Positions 35,326 to 44,256 of a stretch of 64,000 nt of DNA are shown piece by piece. The number at the start of each line of letters is the position of its first letter. The first letter of the stretch is position 1. Both the position numbers and the translations under genes were made by a program. The notes beneath the pieces were generated by a model. It was not told where the DNA came from and made no database searches. It was given only the letters and a program-made list of their open reading frames with translations. Source of the DNA: CAYNWT01 sp964450955 (lineage in GTDB: Bacteria; Planctomycetota; Planctomycetia; Planctomycetales; Planctomycetaceae); the NCBI GenBank assembly GCA_964450955.1, contig CAYVFI010000011.1, positions 1 to 64,000 of the forward strand. The letters run 5' to 3'.

Positions 35326-37707
35326 CTATTCACGAGTTTTTGTCGCATCCAGATTCAGCAACGCATGAACCGTCATTGTCCACGCGGCAAGTTCGACAGG
35401 ATCAGTTGTGACAGACTCTGCCCCGTCAAGCAGCGTCTGTAAAGACCCGGAATCGGCACGATAAAGCGTTCTGAATTCGGCGAGCGCCGCGTTTAGTCGT
35501 GCCGTGACTGATGGTGTCGGCTCGCGAGACGTGATCGTTTCATAGGCAACTGCCAGGCGTTCCTCGTGCTCGATGTCACGTGCCAGGAGCTTCGAAGCCA
35601 GATGCCTGGCGGCGGCAAAGTACTGCTGCTCATTCATGAGCAACAAAGCCTGTAACGGCGTGTTAGTGCGTTCGCGCCGAGCGACGCAGCTTTCGCGGGT
35701 TGGCGCGTCAAAAATCGTCATCTGCGGCGGTGGCAAGCCACGTTTCCAAAAGGTGTAAACGCTGCGGCGGTAGATCTGGTCTCCCACATCCGGCTTAAAT
35801 TCTCGAGGGTACGAGTACGGCATGGCAACCAGCTTCCAAAGCCCGGGCGGCTGTGGTGGCCTGACGCTTGGACCTCGCATCGATTGGTTCAGCAAGCCGC
35901 TTACCGACAGCACTTGATCGCGAATCATCTCCGCGTCCAGGCGGAACCTGGCCCCCCGCGCCAGTTGTCGGTTCTCGGGATCAAGCCTGTACTGCGCTGC
36001 CGGGGCTCGCGACGTTTGCCGATACGTCTTCGACATCACAATCGCTCGAAGCAGCGCCTTAACATCCCAACCGGATTCCACAAATCTGACCGCCAACGCG
36101 TCAAGAAGTTCCGGATGACTTGGACGTTCACCTTGCGCACCGAAGTCCTCTGAGGTCTTCACGATACCCACGCCGAACAGTTGTTGCCAAAACCGGTTTA
36201 CCGTCACCCTGGCAGTCAGCGGATTGGACTCATCGACCAACCACTCTGCGAGATCCATTCGTGACGGCGGCGTCCCCGCTTTGGCTTGAGCACGCATCGG
36301 CGGCAGGAATGCGGGCGTGTTCCGCTGGACGCGGTCTCCCGGCTGGTCATATTCACCCCGAACAAGAATATGCGCCGGACGCGGTTCAGAGCGTTCTCGC
36401 ATCACCAAAGCAGCGGGAACATCAAGTAGGTACGCGTCCCGAGCGTGCTGGATTTGCTTTCTGTTTGCAATAAGCAGATTAAGTTTCGCGGTGGTGGTGG
36501 TGGTGTTCTTCACGCCGCTGTTTTGCAGCCTCGGAATCTCTTCGGCAAGTTTTGATAGTTGGCTTTCGAACTCGGTCAGGCGTTTGGATTGATCAGCATT
36601 TGGCAGGTTGATGTATGGCTGCTGCAGACCTCGCTTGAAATCGGTTCCAACGCGACCACCCGTTTCCGGACCGCCATCAAAGTTGTTGAAGAACGCGTAG
36701 AGCTGATAGAAATCCTTCTGCGAGATCGGATCGAATTTGTGATCGTGACACGCCGCACACTGCACGGTCAGCCCCAGAAACGCCGTCCCCACTGCTGTCA
36801 CTCTATCAACAACATTCCGATTGAAGCTTTCCGCCGGTAGCGCCGTGCCGCGGTCGATAATCAGATGTAGTCGGTTGAAACCGGATGCAACCAGCTGCCG
36901 GGTCGTTGGGTTCTCATACAGATCACCGGCAATCTGAAACCTGGTGAATTCGTCGAACCCGATGTTGCGATTGAACGCTTCAATGACCCAGTCCCGGTAA
37001 GACGACATGTTGCGGTAATGGTCGTGATGTAACCCATTCGTGTCAGCGAACCGAACCAAATCCAACCAGTACCTCGCCACGTGTTCGCCGTACCGCGGAC
37101 TCGCCAGAAGTCGGTCAACCAATCGCTGATATGCCGCGTCGGACGAATCGTCAGCAAACGCGCGAACCTGTTGGAGCGTCGGCGGCAGCCCAGTAAGATC
37201 AAAAGTCAACCTACGAATCAGCATGCGATTGCTGGCCACGGCCGAGGGCTTTGTCCCTTTGACTACCAACCGGCTTCCGACTAAGTCATCAATCAGCTGA
37301 CTCAGCGGCTCTTCTTGAACTCGACCAATGCCTCGAAATGCGAGCGGTTCAAACGCCCAATGCTTCTCGTAGGTGGATCCGGTTGCGACCCACTTTTTCA
37401 GAGTTGCGGTCTGCTCAGTTGAGAGCGGCTTCTTCGTTTCACCGGGCGGCATGACCGTATCAGGATCGGTCGAACTGATCCTATTAACGACTTCGTCCCA
37501 ATCAATGTCACCGGCGATATCCAACCGCAGGTCCGCCTGACGATGTTCCGCATCGGGGCCGTGACACGCGAAACAGTGATTCGACAGGATCGGCCGCACG
37601 TGTTGACCGAACGAAACCTGATCGGTTCCCAACGGTGCTTCCTGCGCAACAGCGACGCCAGAGAGGGCGAGGCACGGCAGGAGCACAATCAAGCACAGGT
37701 ATTTCAT
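35326..37707 (-). CDS. PSD1 cytochrome and DUF1549/DUF1553 protein
   Basis: 793 residues with a signal peptide (CLIVLLPCLALSGVAVAQ). A cytochrome-like motif HCFACHGPDAEH (about residue 45) defines the PSD1 domain, with PPGETKKP downstream. DUF1549 follows (about 130-340, VQCAACHDHKFDPIS) and DUF1553 occupies the C-terminal half (about 490-770, NPLTARVTVNRFWQQLF). Partner of the downstream DUF1501 gene. It differs from the two other DUF1549/1553 proteins here by having a CFACH haem motif instead of Ig domains. Substrate and reaction unknown. Confidence 0.85.
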   Translation of the reverse strand: MKYLCLIVLLPCLALSGVAVAQEAPLGTDQVSFGQHVRPILSNHCFACHGPDAEHRQADLRLDIAGDIDWDEVVNRISSTDPDTVMPPGETKKPLSTEQTATLKKWVATGSTYEKHWAFEPLAFRGIGRVQEEPLSQLIDDLVGSRLVVKGTKPSAVASNRMLIRRLTFDLTGLPPTLQQVRAFADDSSDAAYQRLVDRLLASPRYGEHVARYWLDLVRFADTNGLHHDHYRNMSSYRDWVIEAFNRNIGFDEFTRFQIAGDLYENPTTRQLVASGFNRLHLIIDRGTALPAESFNRNVVDRVTAVGTAFLGLTVQCAACHDHKFDPISQKDFYQLYAFFNNFDGGPETGGRVGTDFKRGLQQPYINLPNADQSKRLTEFESQLSKLAEEIPRLQNSGVKNTTTTTAKLNLLIANRKQIQHARDAYLLDVPAALVMRERSEPRPAHILVRGEYDQPGDRVQRNTPAFLPPMRAQAKAGTPPSRMDLAEWLVDESNPLTARVTVNRFWQQLFGVGIVKTSEDFGAQGERPSHPELLDALAVRFVESGWDVKALLRAIVMSKTYRQTSRAPAAQYRLDPENRQLARGARFRLDAEMIRDQVLSVSGLLNQSMRGPSVRPPQPPGLWKLVAMPYSYPREFKPDVGDQIYRRSVYTFWKRGLPPPQMTIFDAPTRESCVARRERTNTPLQALLLMNEQQYFAAARHLASKLLARDIEHEERLAVAYETITSREPTPSVTARLNAALAEFRTLYRADSGSLQTLLDGAESVTTDPVELAAWTMTVHALLNLDATKTRE

Positions 37708-37820
37708 GACGCTCCACGTCCGCCGATAAACAGCGCGAGACGCCTGAAACTTCCGACACCCGACCGATCCCCGGGTGTTACACGGTTGCTGTCCGAAGAA
37801 GAAAAAACGACTCGCTAAGA

Positions 37821-40136
37821 CTACCGCTTACCGTTAGTTCTTTCAGCAGCAACTGCAGTCCCACGTTTTGGAGCCGACGGCTGCTTCGTACCTTCGTCGT
37901 AGTAGCCACTTTGATTCGCGTAGTAACCACCGTAGCCCTGACCGTAACCACCGTAGCCGTAGCCACCGTAACTGTATGACCGATAGCCATACGATTCGAC
38001 GGAATCGACCCCGTTGACAACGACTCCAAGGATGTTGGCTCCGACGTTTTGCAGCTGATCCACAGCCCGCTTGGCCAAGTCGCGTGAACGCTTAGCGAGA
38101 CGCAGCGTCACGATCACACCATCAGCCCGAGCGGCGACAGACGCAGGGTCGGTCACGGCAAGAATCGGCGGACTATCAATCACGACAAAATCAAATGCCG
38201 CACGAACATACTCAAGTAGCTGTTCGAACTCTGGTGACAGCAACATCTCGGACGGATTATCAGGCCGCGGACCACAGGTCAGGATTGTCAGATTCTCCAC
38301 TTCGGTGGCATGGCAGGCGTCTTCCAACTGACAGACACCAGACACCACGGTCGAGACACCGTTTTTGTTGTTGATACCAAACACCTTGTGCACGGTCGGC
38401 CGACGCAGGTCCGCATCGACTAGCAGCACTCGCTTTCCGGAGTTAGCGATTGCGACCGCCAGGTTGCCGGCAAGAGTCGATTTACCATCTCCGGCCACAG
38501 GACTTGTCACCTGCACAATCTTGTTCACTTCACCGCTGGTACTGAAATACAAAGCGGTACGCACACTACGGTAGGCCTCAGCCGTTCGGGATTTTGGCCG
38601 CAGCACAGTAATCAAGGCGTTCCCGACGCTCGAACCAGCACCACCCTTACGCTTCTTTGCTTCACGCATGAATGGAATGTGACTAAGCACAGGAATACCG
38701 AGTTCCGCCATCAGGTCGTCCGGGCTTCTAAAGCTCTTGTCAGCAAGCTCAATCAAGCAAGCCAAGCCGAAACCTGCCAGCAACCCGAGCACAGACCCGA
38801 TGGTCATAATCTTCACAAAGTCAGGACCTACCTGTGACGCCACGCTAGCCGGAGCAATAATCGCGGCCTGGCGCCCTTCGTATGTCTGCACCAAGCTTAC
38901 GTCCTTCAGCCGCTGCCGCAGTTCCGAGTGCATGTCACGCAGCCGACTGATTTCGTTCTTAAAGTTGTCGTTCTTCACGACATCGGTCTGCAACGCTTTC
39001 GACTTTTCCAGCTCGCCCACCATCATTGAGCGAACTTTTTCCTTCTCCTGACGCAGAGTCGCCAGCTGAAGATTGAGACGATTCAGGTAGGCAGACACGA
39101 AGTCAACAGGTTCTTCAGCAACAACTTCTCCTTCGACTGAGGCGGTTGATTCCTGCTTCAGCAGAAAGTTTTTCATGAACCGCTCCTGCCGCTCCAGGTC
39201 CAGAACTCGCGGATGTCTCGCACCATATTGCTCTTTAGCCTGTGCAAGCTGCATGCTTAGCTGGAACAATTCCTGAGTGAGGGACATCGAGCGGAACTCG
39301 CCACCCGGCCTCGTATTCACGACTTGGTTCGCACGATTCAACCCGCCTGCACCGCCCGCAAGTTGATCAACCAGTAACTGCAATGCAGCTTGATTACCTC
39401 CCTCGGCTCTGGCTGCTTCGATGGTCCGAATCAACGCGTTGATTCGATTCTCTTCCAAGTCAGTACTGGTTTCCTTCGAAGCAAACAGTGCCATTCGCTC
39501 TGCGTGCGGGTTGACCGCTTCACCTGCCGAAAGCTGCAGTGCTGTTCGCTGATGAAACTCTTCGTAGGCAGCTTCCCTCGCCCGCAATTCTGTCGACACG
39601 CTGTTAACGGCGTCGTTGATGATCGACTTAATCTCATCGTGCGACTGATTTTTCGAATCTTCAACATGCTGCTTGTAAGCGTCAGTAATGGACGCCACTG
39701 CAGCTCGACAGTCCTGGGCGCGGGAGCCTTTAAAACTGAGCTGAAGAACATCCGTCGCATCAATTTGGTCGACTTGTAGCCCACGCAAAAGAGAGCCTGG
39801 GCCAGATCCGAACGTCGGCAACTTTTCAAGTTCGCCCATTTCCATGGCAGTCTTCAGCAGCTCTTCACTCCGAATGAGCAGCAGCTCGTTAGCCAAGCTG
39901 TCTTTTACAGCAAAACCGGCCGTTTGCAGCGGAAGCCCCTGCCCCTTCTTTCGAGTCAGCATGACGCGTGAGACCGACTGATACACAGGCGGTTGGCGGA
40001 TGAAGTAGAGATAAGCCAAGCCAGCACCGATCGCTAGCCCGATGACGAGGAGTAATTTTCGGCGTTTCAGGACTTGCCCAAAATCGAGGCCGGACGAAGC
40101 CTCCATGCCAGGAGCCATCTGATCTGATGCCATCAT
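37821..40136 (-). CDS. Wzz-type chain-length regulator fused to tyrosine autokinase (BY-kinase)
   Basis: 771 residues. A Wzz domain with an N-terminal membrane segment (RRKLLLVIGLAIGAGLAYLY, about 27-46), long coiled coils (about 170-420) and a second membrane segment (IMTIGSVLGLLAGFGLACL) precede a BY-kinase domain (about 510-720): Walker A SPVAGDGKST, Walker A' VLLVDADLRRPT, Walker B FVVIDSPP. The tail is extremely Tyr-rich (SYGYRSYSYGGYGYGGYG), the expected autophosphorylation cluster. In polysaccharide export such proteins set chain length through cycles of phosphorylation. It lies at the downstream end of the polysaccharide locus. Confidence 0.9.
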   Translation of the reverse strand: MMASDQMAPGMEASSGLDFGQVLKRRKLLLVIGLAIGAGLAYLYFIRQPPVYQSVSRVMLTRKKGQGLPLQTAGFAVKDSLANELLLIRSEELLKTAMEMGELEKLPTFGSGPGSLLRGLQVDQIDATDVLQLSFKGSRAQDCRAAVASITDAYKQHVEDSKNQSHDEIKSIINDAVNSVSTELRAREAAYEEFHQRTALQLSAGEAVNPHAERMALFASKETSTDLEENRINALIRTIEAARAEGGNQAALQLLVDQLAGGAGGLNRANQVVNTRPGGEFRSMSLTQELFQLSMQLAQAKEQYGARHPRVLDLERQERFMKNFLLKQESTASVEGEVVAEEPVDFVSAYLNRLNLQLATLRQEKEKVRSMMVGELEKSKALQTDVVKNDNFKNEISRLRDMHSELRQRLKDVSLVQTYEGRQAAIIAPASVASQVGPDFVKIMTIGSVLGLLAGFGLACLIELADKSFRSPDDLMAELGIPVLSHIPFMREAKKRKGGAGSSVGNALITVLRPKSRTAEAYRSVRTALYFSTSGEVNKIVQVTSPVAGDGKSTLAGNLAVAIANSGKRVLLVDADLRRPTVHKVFGINNKNGVSTVVSGVCQLEDACHATEVENLTILTCGPRPDNPSEMLLSPEFEQLLEYVRAAFDFVVIDSPPILAVTDPASVAARADGVIVTLRLAKRSRDLAKRAVDQLQNVGANILGVVVNGVDSVESYGYRSYSYGGYGYGGYGQGYGGYYANQSGYYDEGTKQPSAPKRGTAVAAERTNGKR

Positions 40137-40173
40137 AATTCACAACCTCGGAATTGCTCATCGGTGTACGCGA

Positions 40174-40203
40174 CAAAGCCGCCCTGTGTACAGGACGGCT
40201 TTG
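40174..40203. other. Hairpin between the PEP-CTERM and BY-kinase genes
   Basis: CAAAGCCGCCCTGT (40174-40187) faces ACAGGACGGCTTTG (40190-40203), giving a 14-base stem with one mismatch. There is no T-tract in either direction, so its role as terminator, attenuator or mRNA stabiliser is uncertain. It could uncouple expression of the abundant PEP-CTERM substrate from the kinase gene. Confidence 0.55.
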
Positions 40204-40258
40204 CATACTGAATCTATCGTCAAAACGCCGGCAATCATACCGGGACATTTTGTCGTTT

Positions 40259-40855
40259 CTACTTCACCGACCGACGGCGACGGCGGTGACGGCAAATTCC
40301 GCCGAACATGGCGAGACCAAGAAGCCCTGCAGAAACAGGTTCAGGATTAGCCTGAATCCCATTCGCAGCAAATACCGCGAAGCCGGTAGCACCAGTCGTG
40401 AATGTCACCCGAAGCAAGTCCCCTGCTGAAGCAATAGTCGCAGCATTAGTACTCAACACGCCACTAGTGAATGCTTGGGGACCACCGTTAATCGATGTAC
40501 CGTTCAGTGTCACGTCGTACGTGATGTCAGTCAAAACGGTTCCAACAAAGTTCTCAAATTCTAGAGAGGCAAATGGAGCTGGTGTCGTGGTCGGGACTGA
40601 CCATTCAATGAATGCAGTCTGGTTTGCCAAAAACACGCCGTCTATGGAACCGCTGCTAATGACCAGGTTAACAGGAGCATCACCATCTAAAAGACGGTTT
40701 TCGAAAAAGTTAGGAGCCGTTAAAGCTTGGGTGCTACCGCTAGCATCCTGACTTCCTGCTGCCGGAATCTCAAAATCGTCAATCAAGAACGTTGCACTCG
40801 CTGACGTGGCGTTCAGGAACACCAACGCGGAGGCAATACAAAGCAAACGAGACAT
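40259..40855 (-). CDS. PEP-CTERM sorting-domain protein
   Basis: About 198 residues. The ATG at 40855 follows AGAGGAG and starts a signal peptide (LLCIASALVFLNATSASA). A beta-rich domain with many Ser, Thr and Gly residues follows (FLIDDFEIPAAG to about 165). The C-terminus has the full PEP-CTERM layout: PEP in NPEPVSAG, a hydrophobic helix (LLGLAMFGGI) and an Arg tail (RHRRRRR). Exosortases recognise this signal and process the protein at the cell surface. It lies 112 bases after the TPR gene and two genes after the exosortase, so it is a likely cognate substrate. The function of the mature domain is unknown. Confidence 0.87.
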   Translation of the reverse strand: MSRLLCIASALVFLNATSASATFLIDDFEIPAAGSQDASGSTQALTAPNFFENRLLDGDAPVNLVISSGSIDGVFLANQTAFIEWSVPTTTPAPFASLEFENFVGTVLTDITYDVTLNGTSINGGPQAFTSGVLSTNAATIASAGDLLRVTFTTGATGFAVFAANGIQANPEPVSAGLLGLAMFGGICRHRRRRRSVK

Positions 40856-40967
40856 ACTATGGAAACTCCTCTGAGGCGGGGATTTTTTTGAGTTACATCG
40901 AGAGTAGCATCCCCTGCCAACCCGATCAAGCACGGAACCCGCAATCGCCTTGGAATACCCAAAGCAC

Positions 40968-42521
40968 CTAGTAGGTAGAAGACGCAGCCCGAATGGCTTT
41001 CTCCAGCATTTGATGCTTTTGAGCCAGCTTTGGCCGAGCCGGAGATATATTCAAATATACAGTTGCAAGTGCTGAATGAATTTCAGGCACCTTCGGTAGA
41101 TTTCGGAGGGCGTACTCCAAGTCATCCAACGCTTCTGACCACCTACCCATCTTCGTCAGAATTTGGCCTCGAGTATCCCGAAAATGCGGAATATTCGGAT
41201 GGTCAACCAAGAGAGTGTTCATGATGCCCAGCGCTTGTTCCAAATCGGGTTCAGACTGATGAGCCAGAACCCAAGCTAAATTGTTGGCCAAAACCACCAT
41301 TCCCGGTTCAGACTTGTAGGCTCGCTGCAAATGAAACGTCGCATCGGCCTGATTTCCGGCTTTCCAGGCCTTTGAGCCCAGTGCCAGATGGGCAATGGGA
41401 CTCTCAGTGCCGGTCGCGACCATGCTTTCAAGAAAGTCATTCGCCACCTTTTGAGTCTCCGGCGTGGAACCAGCTTCCTCTCCAAAGAATGCCAGAAGCC
41501 GAACTGCCTCAGCCGAGTTACGGTCGTACTTCAGTGCATTACGCAGAAGCTTCAGCCGCAAGACGGGATTCGTGTCATCGGCCGCCAGCAACAATTTGTA
41601 CTGAGTCAGACACACCCGCGCGATGGCCTCGCCGAACCCCGCGTCCTGATCCAGCGACAACCCTTCAGTGAGTACTTCAAATGCCTGATCGAAATGACCC
41701 TGCTCAGAAAGAACAGAGCCAAGGTTCATCCGAGCCGAGTGATTGCGAGTGTCGGAAGCCAACTGCCCTTTGAAGTGATCATGAGCCAGATCCAGCTGAT
41801 CAGAGGCCTCCTCACCGCGACCCAACTTCTTGTAAACCATCCCAACCTCATAGAGAAGATTGGGGTCTCTCTTTGCGGCTTCACGAAGGTAGCGGACAGC
41901 CTGCTCTGGCTGATTCACCATCAAATAGAACTTACCTTTAAGGGAAAGCCAATCTGCACTGCTGCGAAATTTGGATTGAGCCGCATCCAGATGATGAAAT
42001 GCCCGCTCAGCCTCAGACTTACTTTTAAACGCTGTCGGAGCCAACAGAATCTTCGCTTTCAGCAAATGCGCGTCCGGATATCCCACTGAACTATCTGGCG
42101 AAAGCGAATCCACCATCGCGTTGGCCCGCTGACTTTCACCCTGACCATCCAAGGTGCTGGCGAGAAAAAAAGTTACCTCATTTCCATTATCGCCGTCCCG
42201 ATAGATTCTTTCCAGAAACACCCTGGCACTCTTAAAATCTCCCTCTTGATAACTCTGGATCGCGAGCTGGCGATAGACCTTCGAATGATCAGACGCCCTG
42301 ACGCTTGCAAGCACGCCCAGACCGACGCCAATCAAAGCGATAATAAGAGCCGGCAGACCCCACCATAAATTTTGATAAGAACGCTTCGTCCGCGCCTCAT
42401 TGATCCACCGCCATCCACGCTGAAACGGTGTCGCGACATTTCGCCAAAACCCAGACAAAGGTGACCGACGGAGCCGATCGCGATTGTGACGCCAACGCCG
42501 TATGAATCGTGGCATTTTCAT
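40968..42521 (-). CDS. Membrane-anchored TPR protein of the exosortase locus
   Basis: 517 residues. A basic N-terminus (RRWRHNRDRLRR) and one membrane helix (LWWGLPALIIALIGVGLGVL, about 53-72) precede at least eight TPR-like helical pairs (for example AIQSYQEGDFKSARVFLERI, LGSVLSEQGHFDQAFEVL, LAWVLAHQSEPDLEQALGIM). TPR proteins of this size are typical of PEP-CTERM/exosortase and polysaccharide loci and probably act as scaffolds. The ATG overlaps the exosortase stop by four bases (ATGA), so the two are translationally coupled. Confidence 0.8.
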   Translation of the reverse strand: MKMPRFIRRWRHNRDRLRRSPLSGFWRNVATPFQRGWRWINEARTKRSYQNLWWGLPALIIALIGVGLGVLASVRASDHSKVYRQLAIQSYQEGDFKSARVFLERIYRDGDNGNEVTFFLASTLDGQGESQRANAMVDSLSPDSSVGYPDAHLLKAKILLAPTAFKSKSEAERAFHHLDAAQSKFRSSADWLSLKGKFYLMVNQPEQAVRYLREAAKRDPNLLYEVGMVYKKLGRGEEASDQLDLAHDHFKGQLASDTRNHSARMNLGSVLSEQGHFDQAFEVLTEGLSLDQDAGFGEAIARVCLTQYKLLLAADDTNPVLRLKLLRNALKYDRNSAEAVRLLAFFGEEAGSTPETQKVANDFLESMVATGTESPIAHLALGSKAWKAGNQADATFHLQRAYKSEPGMVVLANNLAWVLAHQSEPDLEQALGIMNTLLVDHPNIPHFRDTRGQILTKMGRWSEALDDLEYALRNLPKVPEIHSALATVYLNISPARPKLAQKHQMLEKAIRAASSTY

Positions 42522-44131
42522 TTCGATGCACCCTCCGCTTGCAAGCCCACCGTCGACAGCCGCCCACGAAGCATCGACAGCACAGCCGCAAGCAAATCGC
42601 GATGCTGTTCACGTTCTACACGAGAAAAGCCCAGTGGAACCTTGCAGAATGCCTGGACACAAAAAACAGCCCCCACATCCTCATCCTTCCGAGGCGTCAA
42701 CAGCGACCCCAACCCACCCTGAAGCATAGCCCCCCCGGTACCACCGATCCGAACCGCAGGAGGAGGCACACTAGTACCATCCTGTTGTAAGACCGAGAAA
42801 AAGACGTGTCCGTACTGCCCGGCTGAATCTTCCATTTCCAACTCTGAACCGATGACCTTCTCACCAGGAAAATCAAGCCGGACATCCGCAACCTTCGTCA
42901 GTTCCCAACCAGCCCCAACGTAGCACCCCCCTAAGTCGTGCCACGCACCAAATGGCCCGTCTACTGCGACCGTAGAACTCAGACCACCCTTCTCAAAGAC
43001 CCACGTGTAAGAGACCTCACCATTAATATCCCCGACGTCTCTTTCAACAACGTCGAACGACGCCAACTGCCAGCCATTGATAGTCTGCAGAAGATCATCA
43101 CGCCCCAAAGTTAATCGTGTCCCACTGACACGCAATGGCACAGCAGCCTTAACAGGCCGAACCAACCAAAACCCGAACAACAGCAGAAATACAGACACAC
43201 CACTAAGAAGATACGTTTTGACCGGAACCTTAAGAGCTTCCAACTTCGCCAATGGCCCCGCCACCCTTGGATCACGCCTTCGAAACTCACTGCGCTGCGG
43301 AAGCAAGAACATCAGTAAGCGATCCGTGCTAATCACCAAGAGAACGACCAGGCCGAAAATGACGTATCCAGTCAATTCATGGGGCAGCCCGTCGGCCAGT
43401 GGGATTCCGAAATCAATTTCAGCAATCACCACCAGAAGTATCCGAGCAATATTCATCAACAGCACCCAAAAAACCGCAGCCACTAACAGGCCACAGGTTC
43501 TCAGCAACCCACGCTTAAACACAACACCGTAAATCGCCACGCCAGCCAGTGAGGCAAACAGCGAATGAACACCACTGCAAGCCTCTTCAACCTCAAAGGC
43601 TCGCCCGGGGAAGTTCAGTAGCACACCAGTCAGCAAATGTCGGTAACCAAACAGGTCAAGCACCCAACTGGCGGTCGTGCTCGCAAAATGCTGCATCTGC
43701 TGAATCAGACTGCGGTCCAGATTGAACGGTAGCGGGACGCAAATCCACAACGCGTACCAAATCAGGCGTATCGATCTAAAAAATTCACGCCCGCCCAACT
43801 GGTAGATGAACGCCCTCACTGCGAAGACAAAACCAACACCGGCAAACCATGGTCGCCTAAGCCAAATGGCGACACCCAAAAGAAGCGCCGGCAACACCCA
43901 CTTCAGGCAGGTTGTCATCGCCAGACTCGGCCGATAAGGGCCCTCTTCGCGCCACGACTGAAAACCAAAGTAGCCAAGCAACCCGAGAAACAAAGGGAAG
44001 AAGGAGTAGTGATCAGCCATCCACAGACGCTGGCCGAACTCGACCAGATAGGGACCAAACGCGACCGACGCAGCCAAGGGTACCAGAAGAATCGATTTTC
44101 GATCCACTTGTGGGACGCGTGTCGTTGACAT
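42518..44131 (-). CDS. Exosortase with fused EpsI-like domain (XrtU-like)
   Basis: 537 residues. The first 300 residues are a polytopic exosortase: catalytic Cys in EEACSGVHSLFASLA (about 200), Arg in NIARILLVV (about 245) and His in PHELTGYVIF (about 268). After a further membrane helix (LLSGVSVFLLLFGFWLV) the C-terminal 200 residues form an EpsI-like domain with the H..C motif (WHDLGGCYVGAGW, about 415). Exosortases cut PEP-CTERM proteins and couple this to surface polysaccharide. The fused EpsI-like layout resembles planctomycete exosortase U, though the exact subtype is a judgement by eye. The TPR and PEP-CTERM genes follow. Confidence 0.85.
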   Translation of the reverse strand: MSTTRVPQVDRKSILLVPLAASVAFGPYLVEFGQRLWMADHYSFFPLFLGLLGYFGFQSWREEGPYRPSLAMTTCLKWVLPALLLGVAIWLRRPWFAGVGFVFAVRAFIYQLGGREFFRSIRLIWYALWICVPLPFNLDRSLIQQMQHFASTTASWVLDLFGYRHLLTGVLLNFPGRAFEVEEACSGVHSLFASLAGVAIYGVVFKRGLLRTCGLLVAAVFWVLLMNIARILLVVIAEIDFGIPLADGLPHELTGYVIFGLVVLLVISTDRLLMFLLPQRSEFRRRDPRVAGPLAKLEALKVPVKTYLLSGVSVFLLLFGFWLVRPVKAAVPLRVSGTRLTLGRDDLLQTINGWQLASFDVVERDVGDINGEVSYTWVFEKGGLSSTVAVDGPFGAWHDLGGCYVGAGWELTKVADVRLDFPGEKVIGSELEMEDSAGQYGHVFFSVLQQDGTSVPPPAVRIGGTGGAMLQGGLGSLLTPRKDEDVGAVFCVQAFCKVPLGFSRVEREQHRDLLAAVLSMLRGRLSTVGLQAEGASK

Positions 44132-44256
44132 GAAAAACTACCAGACCAGGAAAACAGAACTAACTTCTAGCCCAGGCCACAGGCCGTGGTAAAGGGCTGG
44201 GTTCTGAAAAGCCAAGGCCCGACTTCAAGAACGCGGCATTATCTCGTTGCGTGCTG

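Noticed and set aside
44169..44198. Nested hairpin AGCCC...GGGCT upstream of the exosortase gene
   Set aside because: The stem is short and lacks a T-tract; it may be chance in a GC-rich gap.
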